Positions 1-7,551 are shown, counted from the stretch's first letter. The stretch: DNA of 17,016 nucleotides from Coriobacteriaceae bacterium (GCA_015062635.1 SUUF01000022.1:1-17016); one strand, 5' to 3'. The notes: generated by a model from the sequence alone, not told the origin. Translations and numbers: made by a program.

Positions 1-75
1 AGCTGGAACCAGGAAACCGAGAACGTGCGCATCGCAGTCGACCGCCTGCGCATGCTCGCCGAGGCCAACCTGTAA
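1..75 (+). CDS. 3' end of a gene cut by the window edge (possibly a PLP-dependent lyase/aldolase)
   Basis: Only the last 24 codons and the TAA stop are present, reading in frame from base 1 and ending ...RMLAEANL. The visible peptide begins SWNQETENVRIAVDRLR. A Ser-Trp pair followed by a short polar turn and an amphipathic helix resembles the extreme C-terminus of threonine-aldolase-type PLP enzymes. This is a weak resemblance over very few residues, so no function is assigned. The coding nature is supported by the open frame, the actinobacterial codon use (ctg, gcc, cgc) and a repeat element that starts 5 nt after the stop. Confidence 0.55.
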   Translation, partial: SWNQETENVRIAVDRLRMLAEANL

Positions 76-80
76 CGTGT

Positions 81-166
81 CGCTTGGGGACATACATGTG
101 GCGTCCGGGGACATACATGTGGCGTCCGGGGACACACTCCGGACGTCCGGCGTATGTCCCCAAGCG
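81..166. repeat. Dispersed repeat, copy A (inverted ends, two 21-bp core units)
   Basis: A 15-bp perfect inverted repeat forms the ends: cgcttggggacatac at 81-95 and its exact complement at 152-166. Inside the left end, a 21-bp unit occurs twice in tandem (96-116 and 117-137) and reads atgtggcgtccggggaca plus tac or cac. The element lies between the stop of the upstream plus-strand gene (5 nt away) and the stop of the minus-strand acyltransferase (8 nt away), so it sits between two convergent 3' ends. Related copies are at 2409-2468 and 3173-3297. The ends could form a stem in RNA from either strand, but no T-run follows. Confidence 0.9.
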
Positions 167-174
167 ACCGGTCG

Positions 175-2316
175 CTACGCCTCTATGTGCTCTCTGGCAT
201 AGCCCTTCACGGAATCGGCGATGAGGCTGAGGTAGGCTTGCTCCCCTTCGGGCGTCAGGTGCGTGCCATCGCCCCAGAAATACTCGTCATGCCCGGTCGA
301 CGCGCCATACCAGTCGATGAGCCCCACGACGTTCTCGTTGCGCTCAACGGCTTCTGCGAGGGCCCTGTTCGTGGACGCCTCGAAGTCTTCCGGCGCGCGA
401 ATGTTCACCAGGAAGACCTTCTTGTCCTTGGCGACTGGCTTCAGCAGCTCGTCGTCGATCTGCCAATCTTCCACGGCATTGTTCGTTCCCAGGCAAAACA
501 CCACGTACTCGCCCACCTGGTCGGCTGCGGCGTAGTCGGCATACGGGCTTTGCCAGATGTTGCGACCCACCTCCGCATCGAGCTTGCCGCACGGGAAAAA
601 CGACGAGAAGGCGTCGTCAGTGCCCGCGGCAACCGAATCGCCGATCACAAGCGGCTCGTAGATGGGCTCGCCGGCATCGTTGCGGCGTTGCTTTCCGAAG
701 AGCTTCTTCACCGCTTTTGACCGGGCCTTTTCCTTAGCCTTCTCGGCCTTGGCCCTCGCTTCGGCCGTTTCCGCCACGGCTTGGCCGTGCCTGTCCTGGA
801 GCTGCGCGGCGGATGTCGCAGCAGCCCCCGAAGCTGAAGGCGAATCCGGCCCATTTTCAGATGCCACATTTGAAGGCGCGGAAGGCACCGGCGCACCCGA
901 AAGCAAACCGCCGGCAACATCGGCCAGGCCCGGCAATCCAGGCGCGTCCGGCAAGGCGGGCAGGTAGCGTTCCAGCTGCACGGCCGGCAGCTGCAAGCCG
1001 ACGGGGCCCTTCGCGAGCCCCACGCCCGAAACAGCCAGCAGGCAACACACCGTGGCCGCGGAGACGACCGCAGACGCCCGCACCGGATGCGGCTGACCCG
1101 CGCGACGGGCCTGCAGCCAATCGCGGATGGCGCCCTTGCGGATGGGATTCTCGATGTATTCATACGACAGGTGCGACACCAGGAAGATAAGCACGATCTG
1201 CACGAAGTACAGCCATATGGGCGGCTCCACCGTGGAATTCACGTTGGTAGTGAGCAGCAGGATGGGGAAATGCCACAGGTACATGCCGTAGCTGCGCTTG
1301 CCTATCCACACCAGGGGTTTCAGCGCGAACACGGCGTCCATGAACGTGCCGGGCACCACCAGCGCGGCGATGAGCATCGCCGAGAACACCGACGTGAGCG
1401 CGATGCCGCCGTAATAGGGAAACGATGTGAAGCCGTTGGTGAGCACGACGATGTTCACGAGCGCAGCCAGGGCGACGATGCCGAGCACCTCGATGCCGAA
1501 TCGTTGCGCGTGGCTCTTCATGCGTCGTGCCCCGCCGAATGCGGCCGACGGCCAAGCGAGCGCCAGCCAGGCTCCCACAAGCAAGCTCATCGCGCGGGTG
1601 TCGGTGCCATAGTACACGCGGCTCGGGTCGCCTAGCGGGTCGTACAGCATGGCCATGGCAGCAGCTGATGCCACCGCGAGCACGGCCACCACGCGCCGCA
1701 TCGCCTTGCGCGATGCGCCCAGGGCGAACATCAGGATAAGGAGCAGCGGCCACACCAGGTAGAACTGTTCTTCGATGGAGAGGCTCCAGAAATGCTGCAG
1801 CGGCGAGGGACTGCCCGCTGCGTCGAAGTATGACACCTCGTGGAATATCTGCCACCAGTTGTTGAAGAAGAACAGCGATGGCACGATGTCGGGCTGCATT
1901 TTCGTGAAAAGCTGGGCGTTAAACAGGACGCACAGCGCGCAGATGCCCGTTACCGAAAACACGATGGCGGGAAACAGGCGCCGCACGCGCCGCATCCAGA
2001 ACGCGGGCAGGTCGATGCGCCCCGTCGTCTCGCGCTCGTTCACCAGCAGGCCGGTTATCAGGTAGCCCGAGATGACGAAGAAGATGGTGACGCCCATGAG
2101 CCCTCCGGGCGCCCAGTCAAGGTGCATGTGGTAGAAGATGACGGCCATCACCGCGAAGGCGCGCAGGCCATCGATGGAGGCCACGTATCGTGTGCTCTTC
2201 TTGCTCGGGGATGTGCCGGGAGTCCCGGGGCTCGGTCGGCGTTCGGGCATGCGGACAGACTGCCCCTGCGTGTGCGGGCGACGGGCTGCGTTTCGGTGTG
2301 TGTTTTCCCGCTCCAT
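175..2316 (-). CDS. Membrane acyltransferase 3 with C-terminal SGNH domain (OatA/OafA-like O-acetyltransferase)
   Basis: This 713-residue protein is predicted to move acetyl groups across the membrane and attach them to an extracytoplasmic glycan, as OatA does with peptidoglycan. The acyltransferase-3 domain begins near residue 45 with SIDGLRAFAVMAVIFYHMHLDW and FFVISGYLITGLL, followed by about ten hydrophobic segments to about residue 430. A Pro/Ala/Ser-rich linker and a Lys/Ala-rich stretch (near residues 470-550) lead to the SGNH domain: GDSVAAG with catalytic Ser561, then GTNN, then DGTHLTPEG with Asp683 and His686. The start at 2316 (MERENTHRN) is a choice, as no clear ribosome-binding site is visible. 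The open frame runs on upstream to 2442, but that part only translates the repeat at 2409-2468. The natural acceptor (peptidoglycan, teichoic acid-like polymer or capsule) cannot be told from sequence. Confidence 0.9.
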   Translation of the reverse strand: MERENTHRNAARRPHTQGQSVRMPERRPSPGTPGTSPSKKSTRYVASIDGLRAFAVMAVIFYHMHLDWAPGGLMGVTIFFVISGYLITGLLVNERETTGRIDLPAFWMRRVRRLFPAIVFSVTGICALCVLFNAQLFTKMQPDIVPSLFFFNNWWQIFHEVSYFDAAGSPSPLQHFWSLSIEEQFYLVWPLLLILMFALGASRKAMRRVVAVLAVASAAAMAMLYDPLGDPSRVYYGTDTRAMSLLVGAWLALAWPSAAFGGARRMKSHAQRFGIEVLGIVALAALVNIVVLTNGFTSFPYYGGIALTSVFSAMLIAALVVPGTFMDAVFALKPLVWIGKRSYGMYLWHFPILLLTTNVNSTVEPPIWLYFVQIVLIFLVSHLSYEYIENPIRKGAIRDWLQARRAGQPHPVRASAVVSAATVCCLLAVSGVGLAKGPVGLQLPAVQLERYLPALPDAPGLPGLADVAGGLLSGAPVPSAPSNVASENGPDSPSASGAAATSAAQLQDRHGQAVAETAEARAKAEKAKEKARSKAVKKLFGKQRRNDAGEPIYEPLVIGDSVAAGTDDAFSSFFPCGKLDAEVGRNIWQSPYADYAAADQVGEYVVFCLGTNNAVEDWQIDDELLKPVAKDKKVFLVNIRAPEDFEASTNRALAEAVERNENVVGLIDWYGASTGHDEYFWGDGTHLTPEGEQAYLSLIADSVKGYAREHIEA

Positions 2317-2408
2317 AGGGCGCCATGGTAGCACAACCGCGAACGCGCTCCCCGAGTTCGACCGCACTGCACAATGTCGGCGAAAAAGCCACACCCCATA
2401 ATGTGTCA

Positions 2409-2468
2409 CTTGGGGACATACAAGTGGCGTCCGGGGACACACCTAGCGATTTGGCGCATGCCCCCAAG
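2409..2468. repeat. Dispersed repeat, copy B (imperfect inverted ends, one core unit)
   Basis: Same family as 81-166 and in the same orientation. The left end cttggggacatac (2409-2421) pairs with 2456-2468 with two mismatches. A single 21-bp core (2422-2442) differs slightly from copy A, starting aagtggcg rather than atgtggcg. As with copy A, the outer end lies exactly 8 nt past the stop codon of a minus-strand gene (here the DUF3267 protein), and both copies share an accgg stretch in that gap. It also occupies the upstream region of the acyltransferase gene. Confidence 0.85.
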
Positions 2469-2476
2469 CAACCGGC

Positions 2477-3115
2477 TTACCGTTCGAACACCACCACGCC
2501 GCCGAGCGTGGGATGGTCGAGATACACCGCCTCTGTCGCCGAAGACTTGCGCATCAGAATTCCCACCGCAATCATGACATCGCCGGTGGCCGAGACCATC
2601 ATGATGATTCCGATGATGAACCACAGAAACGAGCCGACCGCCAAGGCGATTAATGCGGGAACGATGCCCGTGACGACGAGGGGCATAAGGACACCGGTGA
2701 TATACGGGCCTTTTGCGAGCGGCACCTTGCAACTGCAATACGGCGTGAAGTAGCGACGCATGATGCCAAACGCAATGTCGCCCCAATGGTGCTCGGTGAA
2801 CATCGCCCAGGTGAGCCCGTGAACCAGCTCGTGGACTACCGTAAGCACGACAAACGCGACGATGATGGTCAAGAGGCCGCCCCCACCAGTATCCATCGCC
2901 ACTTCGCCGTGCACTGTGAGGTACAGGAACGTTCCACCGATGAGCAGGAACAACGCGACCAGGATGGCGTAGAGGTTCGCACGCACGATGCTGATGGTGA
3001 GTTCCGTGCGCTCGTAACCAGCCGCCTCAAGGCGCGCAGCCGTTTCTTGAAAGAGCGCGAGCCGCGTCCGCTCATCTGAGGTCAGGGGCCTGTTCCGCTC
3101 TTTTCCGCTTCCCAT
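2477..3115 (-). CDS. DUF3267 family membrane protein, putative zincin metalloprotease
   Basis: This 212-residue integral membrane protein carries the zinc-binding signature HELVH (His95, Glu96, His99) inside a hydrophobic helix. A later GD within a membrane segment (Asp179) could be the third zinc ligand, as in site-2-protease-like families. Hydrophobic segments lie near residues 43-68, 80-105, 138-160 and 162-186. This matches the DUF3267 'putative zincin peptidase' family, whose substrates are mostly unknown. The start is well supported by a strong ribosome-binding site (gaggagg, about 6 nt upstream). The frame stays open upstream to 3523, but that extension only translates the repeat at 3173-3297. 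The N-terminal 40 residues are charged and probably cytoplasmic. A role in envelope stress or in shedding membrane proteins is inference only. Confidence 0.85.
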   Translation of the reverse strand: MGSGKERNRPLTSDERTRLALFQETAARLEAAGYERTELTISIVRANLYAILVALFLLIGGTFLYLTVHGEVAMDTGGGGLLTIIVAFVVLTVVHELVHGLTWAMFTEHHWGDIAFGIMRRYFTPYCSCKVPLAKGPYITGVLMPLVVTGIVPALIALAVGSFLWFIIGIIMMVSATGDVMIAVGILMRKSSATEAVYLDHPTLGGVVVFER

Positions 3116-3172
3116 GATGAACCTCCTCTCCACGCACAAGATAGATCGCCGGCAATTATACCGGGCCGGGTC

Positions 3173-3297
3173 GCTTGGAGGCATATACCGCACCCCAGGT
3201 GTGTCCCCGGTCGCCCGGGGACATACACCGGTCGCCACATGTATGTCCCCGGTCGCCACATGTATGTCCCCGGTCGCCACATGTATGTCCCCAAGCG
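3173..3297. repeat. Dispersed repeat, copy C (opposite orientation, about three core units)
   Basis: This copy is inverted relative to copies A and B and is the longest. Its ends (3173-3186 and 3284-3297) pair with two mismatches. On the minus strand it starts with the same cgcttggggacatac end as copy A, followed by two full 21-bp cores and a degraded part. Its cores carry ggcgacc where copies A and B carry ggcgtcc. It fills much of the 317-bp gap between the divergent DUF3267 (start 3115) and NlpC/P60-like (start 3433) genes. It therefore lies in a promoter region, unlike the other two copies, which follow stop codons. Confidence 0.88.
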
Positions 3298-3432
3298 TGC
3301 GCGCGGCAGGGCTTGTGTGCGTTTGCTTGCCGATATTGTTGCTCAACAGTCTGACAAAACGGCACGCTAGTCTGAAGTTAATCGCGATAATCGCAGAGGC
3401 GCATTCTCTTCTGCCGGCACTAAAGGGTAATG
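3298..3432. other. Remainder of the divergent intergenic region upstream of the NlpC/P60-like gene
   Basis: This stretch lies between repeat C and the NlpC/P60-like gene and is less GC-rich than its surroundings, as expected for a promoter. A possible -10 box gataat lies at 3386-3391, but no good -35 element is spaced from it. The sequence aaaggg at 3422-3427 is a plausible ribosome-binding site. On the other side, 3116-3172 holds the ribosome-binding site of the DUF3267 gene and nothing else recognisable. Confidence 0.35.
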
Positions 3433-4308
3433 ATGAGTCACATGAAGACACCCAGCTTGGGGCATGCTGTAAACGGCGGGACGAACTGCCGTGTCGCGGC
3501 CCTTCCCCAGCGGAGGACCGCAATACGCGCGATGGCGCTTGCGCTTTCCGCCATGCTCGCCTGGGCGCTCCTTGCAGCTTGCCCCGTGCTCGCCCACGCC
3601 GGCTCCATCGACCGCTACATCGGCTTGGATAAACGCTATCTCATCGTCGCCACAGCCCATGGAACGAACGACCAGTTCAAGCCCATCTATGCCAAGGCGA
3701 GCGCCAAGAGCAGGAAGATCTCGAAGATTCAGGGCCGTTCATGCCTGGTATGCACGACATCGGGCATGAAGAAGGGGGAAGCCAACTCCTTCGTGAAGGT
3801 GAAGTTGCCCACCTGCAAGCCCTCGCACGGTTACATCCGTACGAGCGATTTCGATTTCGACACAATCGACACCAAGACATTCGGACTCACTTCACGTAGC
3901 GGCAGCAATTCGCAGCGAATCCTCGCGTGCAACCACGCGCTCAGCTTTCTCGGCGCGAAGTATTCCAATGCGAATTCCCTGAACAAGCATGCCGGCTTGA
4001 ATTGCCGGCACCTGGTGCTTCGCGCATATAACGTGGCGGGGCACAAGGTGTGGGCGTCGCGTGCATATAAGATGAACAACAGCCACTATGGAAAGAAGAT
4101 CACGAAGGCGGACCTGCGGGCGGGGGATATGGTCTTCTACAAGGGATACAACGGGCGAAACTACAATCACATGGCCCTTTACCTGGGGAAAGGGTATGTC
4201 ATCCAGTCAACGTGCGATAAGGGGAAACATTATCCCACAGGCGGCGTTCGCATTACGAAGATGAAATTCCGCGCACTGCCCCAGGTGTATCGCGACGCGC
4301 TGCACTGA
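3433..4308 (+). CDS. Secreted NlpC/P60-like cysteine hydrolase (probable cell-wall hydrolase)
   Basis: The product is about 291 residues. A basic N-terminus and a hydrophobic stretch (AMALALSAMLAWALLAACPVLA) ending in AHA before GS form a probable signal peptide, cleaved near residue 57. The C-terminal half shows NlpC/P60 order: LNCRHLVLRAY with the candidate nucleophile Cys191, RAGDMVFYKG, then YNHMALYLGKGYVIQS with candidate His246. Such enzymes usually cut peptide bonds in peptidoglycan stems. The motif after the cysteine is unusual: most members have DCSGLV, here NCRHLV. Residues 57-130 contain Lys-rich, SH3-like sequence (IYAKASAKSRKISKI, HGYIRTSDF) that may bind the wall. Tandem ATGs at 3430 and 3433 are both possible; 3433 has the better spacing from aaaggg. 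Confidence 0.8.
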   Translation: MSHMKTPSLGHAVNGGTNCRVAALPQRRTAIRAMALALSAMLAWALLAACPVLAHAGSIDRYIGLDKRYLIVATAHGTNDQFKPIYAKASAKSRKISKIQGRSCLVCTTSGMKKGEANSFVKVKLPTCKPSHGYIRTSDFDFDTIDTKTFGLTSRSGSNSQRILACNHALSFLGAKYSNANSLNKHAGLNCRHLVLRAYNVAGHKVWASRAYKMNNSHYGKKITKADLRAGDMVFYKGYNGRNYNHMALYLGKGYVIQSTCDKGKHYPTGGVRITKMKFRALPQVYRDALH

Positions 4309-4425
4309 GCGCGACGTTTTCCGCCTGCGCCTTGCCCAAGGGAAATGGGGGCGCGGCGCAACCGGCGTTTGCTCCCGGCCGCTTCGCCATACCCCATGCG
4401 ACCCCCGGCCCGCGCCCAAGGCGGG

Positions 4426-4431
4426 TATAAT
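4426..4431 (+). promoter_or_regulatory. Consensus -10 box placed for a leaderless transcript
   Basis: A perfect tataat lies 6 nt before the ATG at 4438, and the 18 nt upstream of that ATG hold no ribosome-binding-site-like purine run. Transcription starting about 7 nt after the -10 box would begin at or next to the A of the start codon. Leaderless mRNAs are common in actinobacteria. No convincing -35 hexamer is present at the usual distance. Confidence 0.45.
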
Positions 4432-4437
4432 GCCCGC

Positions 4438-5193
4438 ATGGCAAAATACTTCGACATCAACGAACAGGGCTGCAGCATCCGCTGCAAGCTCTTCTGCGCC
4501 GACCCGCATGCGGTGAAGCGCGTCGTCGTGTGCTGCCACGGATTCGGCGGCGGCAAGGACAGCGCGGCCATCGCGACCTTCGCCGAGCGCGCCGTGGCCA
4601 AGCGCAAGGGCACGGCGGTCATCGCCTTCGACTGGCCCTGCCATGGCGCCGACGCGCGCAAGAACCTGCTGCTCGAGGAATGCGACGAGTACCTGAGCAT
4701 CGTCATCGAATACGCGCGCAACCGCTTCGAGACCGACGAGCTGTACGCCTACGGCACGAGCTTCGGCGGCTACCTGCTGCTGAAATACCTGTCGGAACAC
4801 GGCAATCCGTTCCACAAGGTGGCGCTGCGCTGCCCCGCCATCAACATGCTGGCGACGCTGCTCGACAATGCGGCATCCGACGACGACCGCGCGAGCCTGG
4901 CCGCAGGCAAGCCCGTTTTGATGGGGTTCGACCGCAAGGTGAAGGTGGGCCCGCAATTCGTGCAGGCCGTCGAGGCCGCGGACATCCGGCAGCGCCCGTT
5001 CTTCGACTTCGCCGACGACATCATCATCCTGCATGGCACTGCCGACGAGACCGTGCCCTGCGAGGATTCCGTGCGCTTCGCCGACGACAACGTCATCGAA
5101 TTCGTCCCCATCGAGGGCGCCGACCACCGCTTCCACGACCCGAAGAAAATGGACGCCGCCATCGCGCGGATCATCGCATTCTTCGGCTGGTAG
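4438..5193 (+). CDS. Alpha/beta hydrolase (serine hydrolase, S33/esterase-like)
   Basis: This 251-residue cytoplasmic protein has no signal peptide. It shows the full alpha/beta-hydrolase pattern: an oxyanion-hole HGFGGG early on, the nucleophile elbow YGTSFGG (Ser108), the acid in LHGTADETVP (Asp203) and the catalytic histidine in GADHRF (His230). The fold and triad are clear, but the substrate (ester, peptide or acyl group) is not. Similar small proteins are often named dienelactone hydrolase-like or serine aminopeptidase-like. The frame is open upstream to 4345, but ATG 4438 fits the conserved N-terminus (MAKYFDINEQG) and lies just after a tataat box. The radical SAM gene follows after 41 nt on the same strand and is probably co-transcribed. 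Confidence 0.88.
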   Translation: MAKYFDINEQGCSIRCKLFCADPHAVKRVVVCCHGFGGGKDSAAIATFAERAVAKRKGTAVIAFDWPCHGADARKNLLLEECDEYLSIVIEYARNRFETDELYAYGTSFGGYLLLKYLSEHGNPFHKVALRCPAINMLATLLDNAASDDDRASLAAGKPVLMGFDRKVKVGPQFVQAVEAADIRQRPFFDFADDIIILHGTADETVPCEDSVRFADDNVIEFVPIEGADHRFHDPKKMDAAIARIIAFFGW

Positions 5194-5234
5194 GCAAACC
5201 CGGGCGCGAGCGCCCGCGGCAGAAAGGACACGAC

Positions 5235-7094
5235 GTGGCATTCCTGCCCACGAACAGACGCGAGATGGAGGAACGCGGCTGGGACGCCGTCGACTTCACC
5301 TATGTGTGCGGCGATGCCTACGTCGACCATTCCTCGTTCGGCGCCGCCATCATCACGCGCCTGCTCGAGGCGCACGGCTACCGCGTGGGCTTCATCGCGC
5401 AGCCCGATTGGCGCGACCCCGAAAGCATCGCGGTGTTCGGCAAGCCGCGCCTGGGGTTCCTCGTATCGTCGGGCAACATGGATTCCATGGTGAACCACTA
5501 CACGGTGGCCAAGAAGCGCCGCAGCGTCGACGCCTATTCCCCGGGCGGAAAGGCCGGCTTGCGCCCCGACCACGCCTGCGTCGTGTACGGCAACCTCATC
5601 CGGCGCGCCTTCAAGGATTCCCCCATCATCATGGGCGGCATCGAGGCAAGCTTGCGCCGGCTAGCGCACTACGACTATTGGCAAGACAAGCTGAAGCGGT
5701 CGCTTTTGCTCGACGCGAGCGCCGACCTGCTGATATACGGCATGGGCGAGCATCAGATAATCGAGATGGCCGATGCGTTGAACGCCGGGCTTTCCATAAG
5801 CGACCTCACGTTCATCGCGGGCACGGTGTTCCGCACACGCGACATCTCGTACGTGCCCGACCCGGTGATCCTGCCCACGTGGGAGGCCATGCAAGCCGAC
5901 AAGCGGGAATACGCCCGCAGCTTCGGCGAGCAGAACCGCCAGCTGAACCCGTATCTCTCGCACCCGTTGGTCGAGGAGTATCCGCATGGCGTGTACGTCG
6001 TGCAGAACCCGCCGGCGCTGCCGCTCACCACCGAGGAGCTCGACGCGGTGTACCGGCTTCCCTACGAGCGCACCTACCACCCTTCCTACCAGGCCGCAGG
6101 CGGCGTGCCCGCCATCAAGGAAGTCAAATTCAGCCTTGCGAGCAACCGCGGCTGCCTCGGCGAATGCGCGTTTTGCGCGTTGAACTTCCACCAGGGACGC
6201 ATCATCCAGAGCCGCAGCCACGAGTCGATACTCGACGAGGCCCGCGTGATGACACAGGACCCCGACTTCAAGGGCTACATCCACGACGTGGGCGGCCCCA
6301 CCGCGAACTTCCGCGTGCCGGCCTGCCAGAAACAGGCGCGTGCCGGCGCATGCACGAACCGCCGCTGCCTCGCGCCCGAGCCCTGCAAGAAGCTGCGGGT
6401 GACGCACAAAGATTACCTGGCGTTGCTGCGCAAGCTGCGCGCATTGCCCGGCGTGAAAAAGGTGTTCATCCGCAGCGGCATCCGGTTCGACTATGCCCTG
6501 CTCGACGACGACCGCTCGTTCATCCGCGAGCTGGCCGCCTACCACACGAGCGGACAGCTGCGACTGGCGCCCGAGCACGTGAGCGACGCGGTGCTGCGCG
6601 TGATGGGCAAGCCCGAAAACGCCGTATACCAGCAGTTCGTGCGCGAATTCGAGCAAGCGAGCCGTGCGGCCGGCAAGGAACAGTACGTTTTGCCCTACCT
6701 GATGTCGAGCCATCCGGGCTCGACGATGAAAGAAGCGGTCGAGCTCGCCGAGTTCTGCCGTGACCTGGGCTTCAACCCCGAGCAGGTATCGGATTTCTAC
6801 CCGACGCCGTCGACGGTGTCGACCTGCATCTACTACACGGGACTCGACCCGCGCACGATGGAACCCGTCTACTGCGCACGTGACCCGCACGAGAAGGCGC
6901 TGCAGCGCGCGCTCATCCAATACCGTAACCCGAAGAACCGCGCCCTCGTCGTAGAGGCCCTGCATCGCGCCGGGCGCGAGGACCTCATCGGTTACGGCCC
7001 GAAATGCCTCGTGCGGCCCGAAAAGCGGCCGAAGCGGAATGACGACGGCAACCCGCATCGGGGCAAGCGCCGTCGTGAAGGGCGTGGGAAATGA
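5235..7094 (+). CDS. YgiQ family radical SAM protein
   Basis: This 619-residue protein belongs to the YgiQ family, large radical SAM proteins of unproven function found across bacteria. The N-terminal YgiQ region starts FLPTNRREMEERGWDAVDF and includes CGDAYVDH and GGIEASLRRLAHYDYW. The radical SAM cluster motif is RGCLGECAFCAL, with Cys307, Cys311 and Cys314 in CxxxCxxC spacing to bind a 4Fe-4S cluster and SAM. Further cysteines (CQKQARAGACTNRRC) follow near residue 365. The C-terminus is strongly basic (PEKRPKRNDDG..KRRREGRGK). The GTG start at 5235 is supported by agaaagga 6 nt upstream. The frame is open further upstream, inside the alpha/beta hydrolase gene, but that part is a shadow. 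The length is in the usual family range. Confidence 0.93.
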   Translation: MAFLPTNRREMEERGWDAVDFTYVCGDAYVDHSSFGAAIITRLLEAHGYRVGFIAQPDWRDPESIAVFGKPRLGFLVSSGNMDSMVNHYTVAKKRRSVDAYSPGGKAGLRPDHACVVYGNLIRRAFKDSPIIMGGIEASLRRLAHYDYWQDKLKRSLLLDASADLLIYGMGEHQIIEMADALNAGLSISDLTFIAGTVFRTRDISYVPDPVILPTWEAMQADKREYARSFGEQNRQLNPYLSHPLVEEYPHGVYVVQNPPALPLTTEELDAVYRLPYERTYHPSYQAAGGVPAIKEVKFSLASNRGCLGECAFCALNFHQGRIIQSRSHESILDEARVMTQDPDFKGYIHDVGGPTANFRVPACQKQARAGACTNRRCLAPEPCKKLRVTHKDYLALLRKLRALPGVKKVFIRSGIRFDYALLDDDRSFIRELAAYHTSGQLRLAPEHVSDAVLRVMGKPENAVYQQFVREFEQASRAAGKEQYVLPYLMSSHPGSTMKEAVELAEFCRDLGFNPEQVSDFYPTPSTVSTCIYYTGLDPRTMEPVYCARDPHEKALQRALIQYRNPKNRALVVEALHRAGREDLIGYGPKCLVRPEKRPKRNDDGNPHRGKRRREGRGK

Positions 7095-7160
7095 GCGACC
7101 CAGCGTTGCGGCCGCGCTGTTTTCGACTACCATTCGGGGTGGCAATCTGTCACTGTACTA

Positions 7161-7166
7161 TATGAT
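7161..7166 (+). promoter_or_regulatory. Possible -10 box for the small 7231-7443 gene
   Basis: The hexamer tatgat (5 of 6 matches to the consensus) lies in a locally AT-richer stretch about 65 nt before the start codon at 7231. No good -35 element is seen at 16-18 nt, so this is a weak call. Confidence 0.25.
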
Positions 7167-7230
7167 GCCCACCTCGACTTGCTTGAAAGAGCATTGTATA
7201 GAGACGGTGGCTGGAGGAGGGAGATAGCCG

Positions 7231-7443
7231 ATGGTTCATTCACATCTTTTCAAATGCGGACATGCCCTGGAGCGCACGGAGGGCATCGTCGAGGGAACGC
7301 TCAAATTGCTCGAAAACGAAACCGAGGAATTGGGAAACGACGCGCGGTTCTTCGCGTTCGAAGCGCTGGTAAGGCAAATACAGGCGGAAATCGCGCTCGC
7401 ACAAGCCGAGCTTGACGAAGTCGCGCGCCTGGTTGACGAGTAA
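7231..7443 (+). CDS. Small helical protein of unknown function (70 aa)
   Basis: This is a short gene with an unusually strong ribosome-binding site (ggaggaggg at 7213-7221, 9 nt before the ATG), which supports it as real. The 70-residue product has one cysteine and a His-rich start (MVHSHLFKCGHALE), then is almost wholly predicted helix, with heptad-like spacing of Leu, Ile, Val and Ala and many acidic residues (TLKLLENETEELG, FEALVRQIQAEIALAQAELDE). It could form a coiled coil or bind a partner. It has no membrane segment or signal peptide, and I recognise no family. It is separated from the radical SAM gene by 136 nt, so it probably has its own promoter, and it converges on the 7552-8331 gene. 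Confidence 0.65.
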   Translation: MVHSHLFKCGHALERTEGIVEGTLKLLENETEELGNDARFFAFEALVRQIQAEIALAQAELDEVARLVDE

Positions 7444-7500
7444 GACACAGCACACCCTTTATGGACAACATCGCATAACGGGTTAATGACCAGCCCCTGT

Positions 7501-7544
7501 CGCATCCGGCGGCCACAACCTGTGCAGGTGGCGCGCCGGGTGCG
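7501..7544. terminator. Long hairpin between convergent genes (candidate bidirectional terminator)
   Basis: The segment 7501-7516 (starting cgcatccggcggccac) pairs with 7528-7544 across an 11-nt loop. The stem has one G:U-type mismatch and one bulged base, giving about 15 pairs. It lies in the 108-nt gap between the convergent genes ending at 7443 and 7552. No clear T-run follows on either strand, so intrinsic termination is uncertain; the hairpin may instead protect mRNA 3' ends. Confidence 0.4.
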
Positions 7545-7551
7545 CCCGTGA

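Noticed and set aside
2317..2442. N-terminal extension of the acyltransferase
   Set aside because: It runs into the repeat at 2409-2468 and has no ribosome-binding site or family similarity.
3116..3523. N-terminal extension of the DUF3267 protein containing GDIHVAT repeats
   Set aside because: It only translates the dispersed repeat at 3173-3297; a strong ribosome-binding site sits right before ATG 3115.
5201..5216. Terminator between the alpha/beta hydrolase and the radical SAM gene
   Set aside because: The 6-7 bp GC hairpin has no T-run, and the next ribosome-binding site follows at once.
4530..5234. In-frame upstream extension of the radical SAM gene
   Set aside because: It overlaps the whole alpha/beta hydrolase in another frame and is Arg-rich shadow sequence; GTG 5235 has a good ribosome-binding site.
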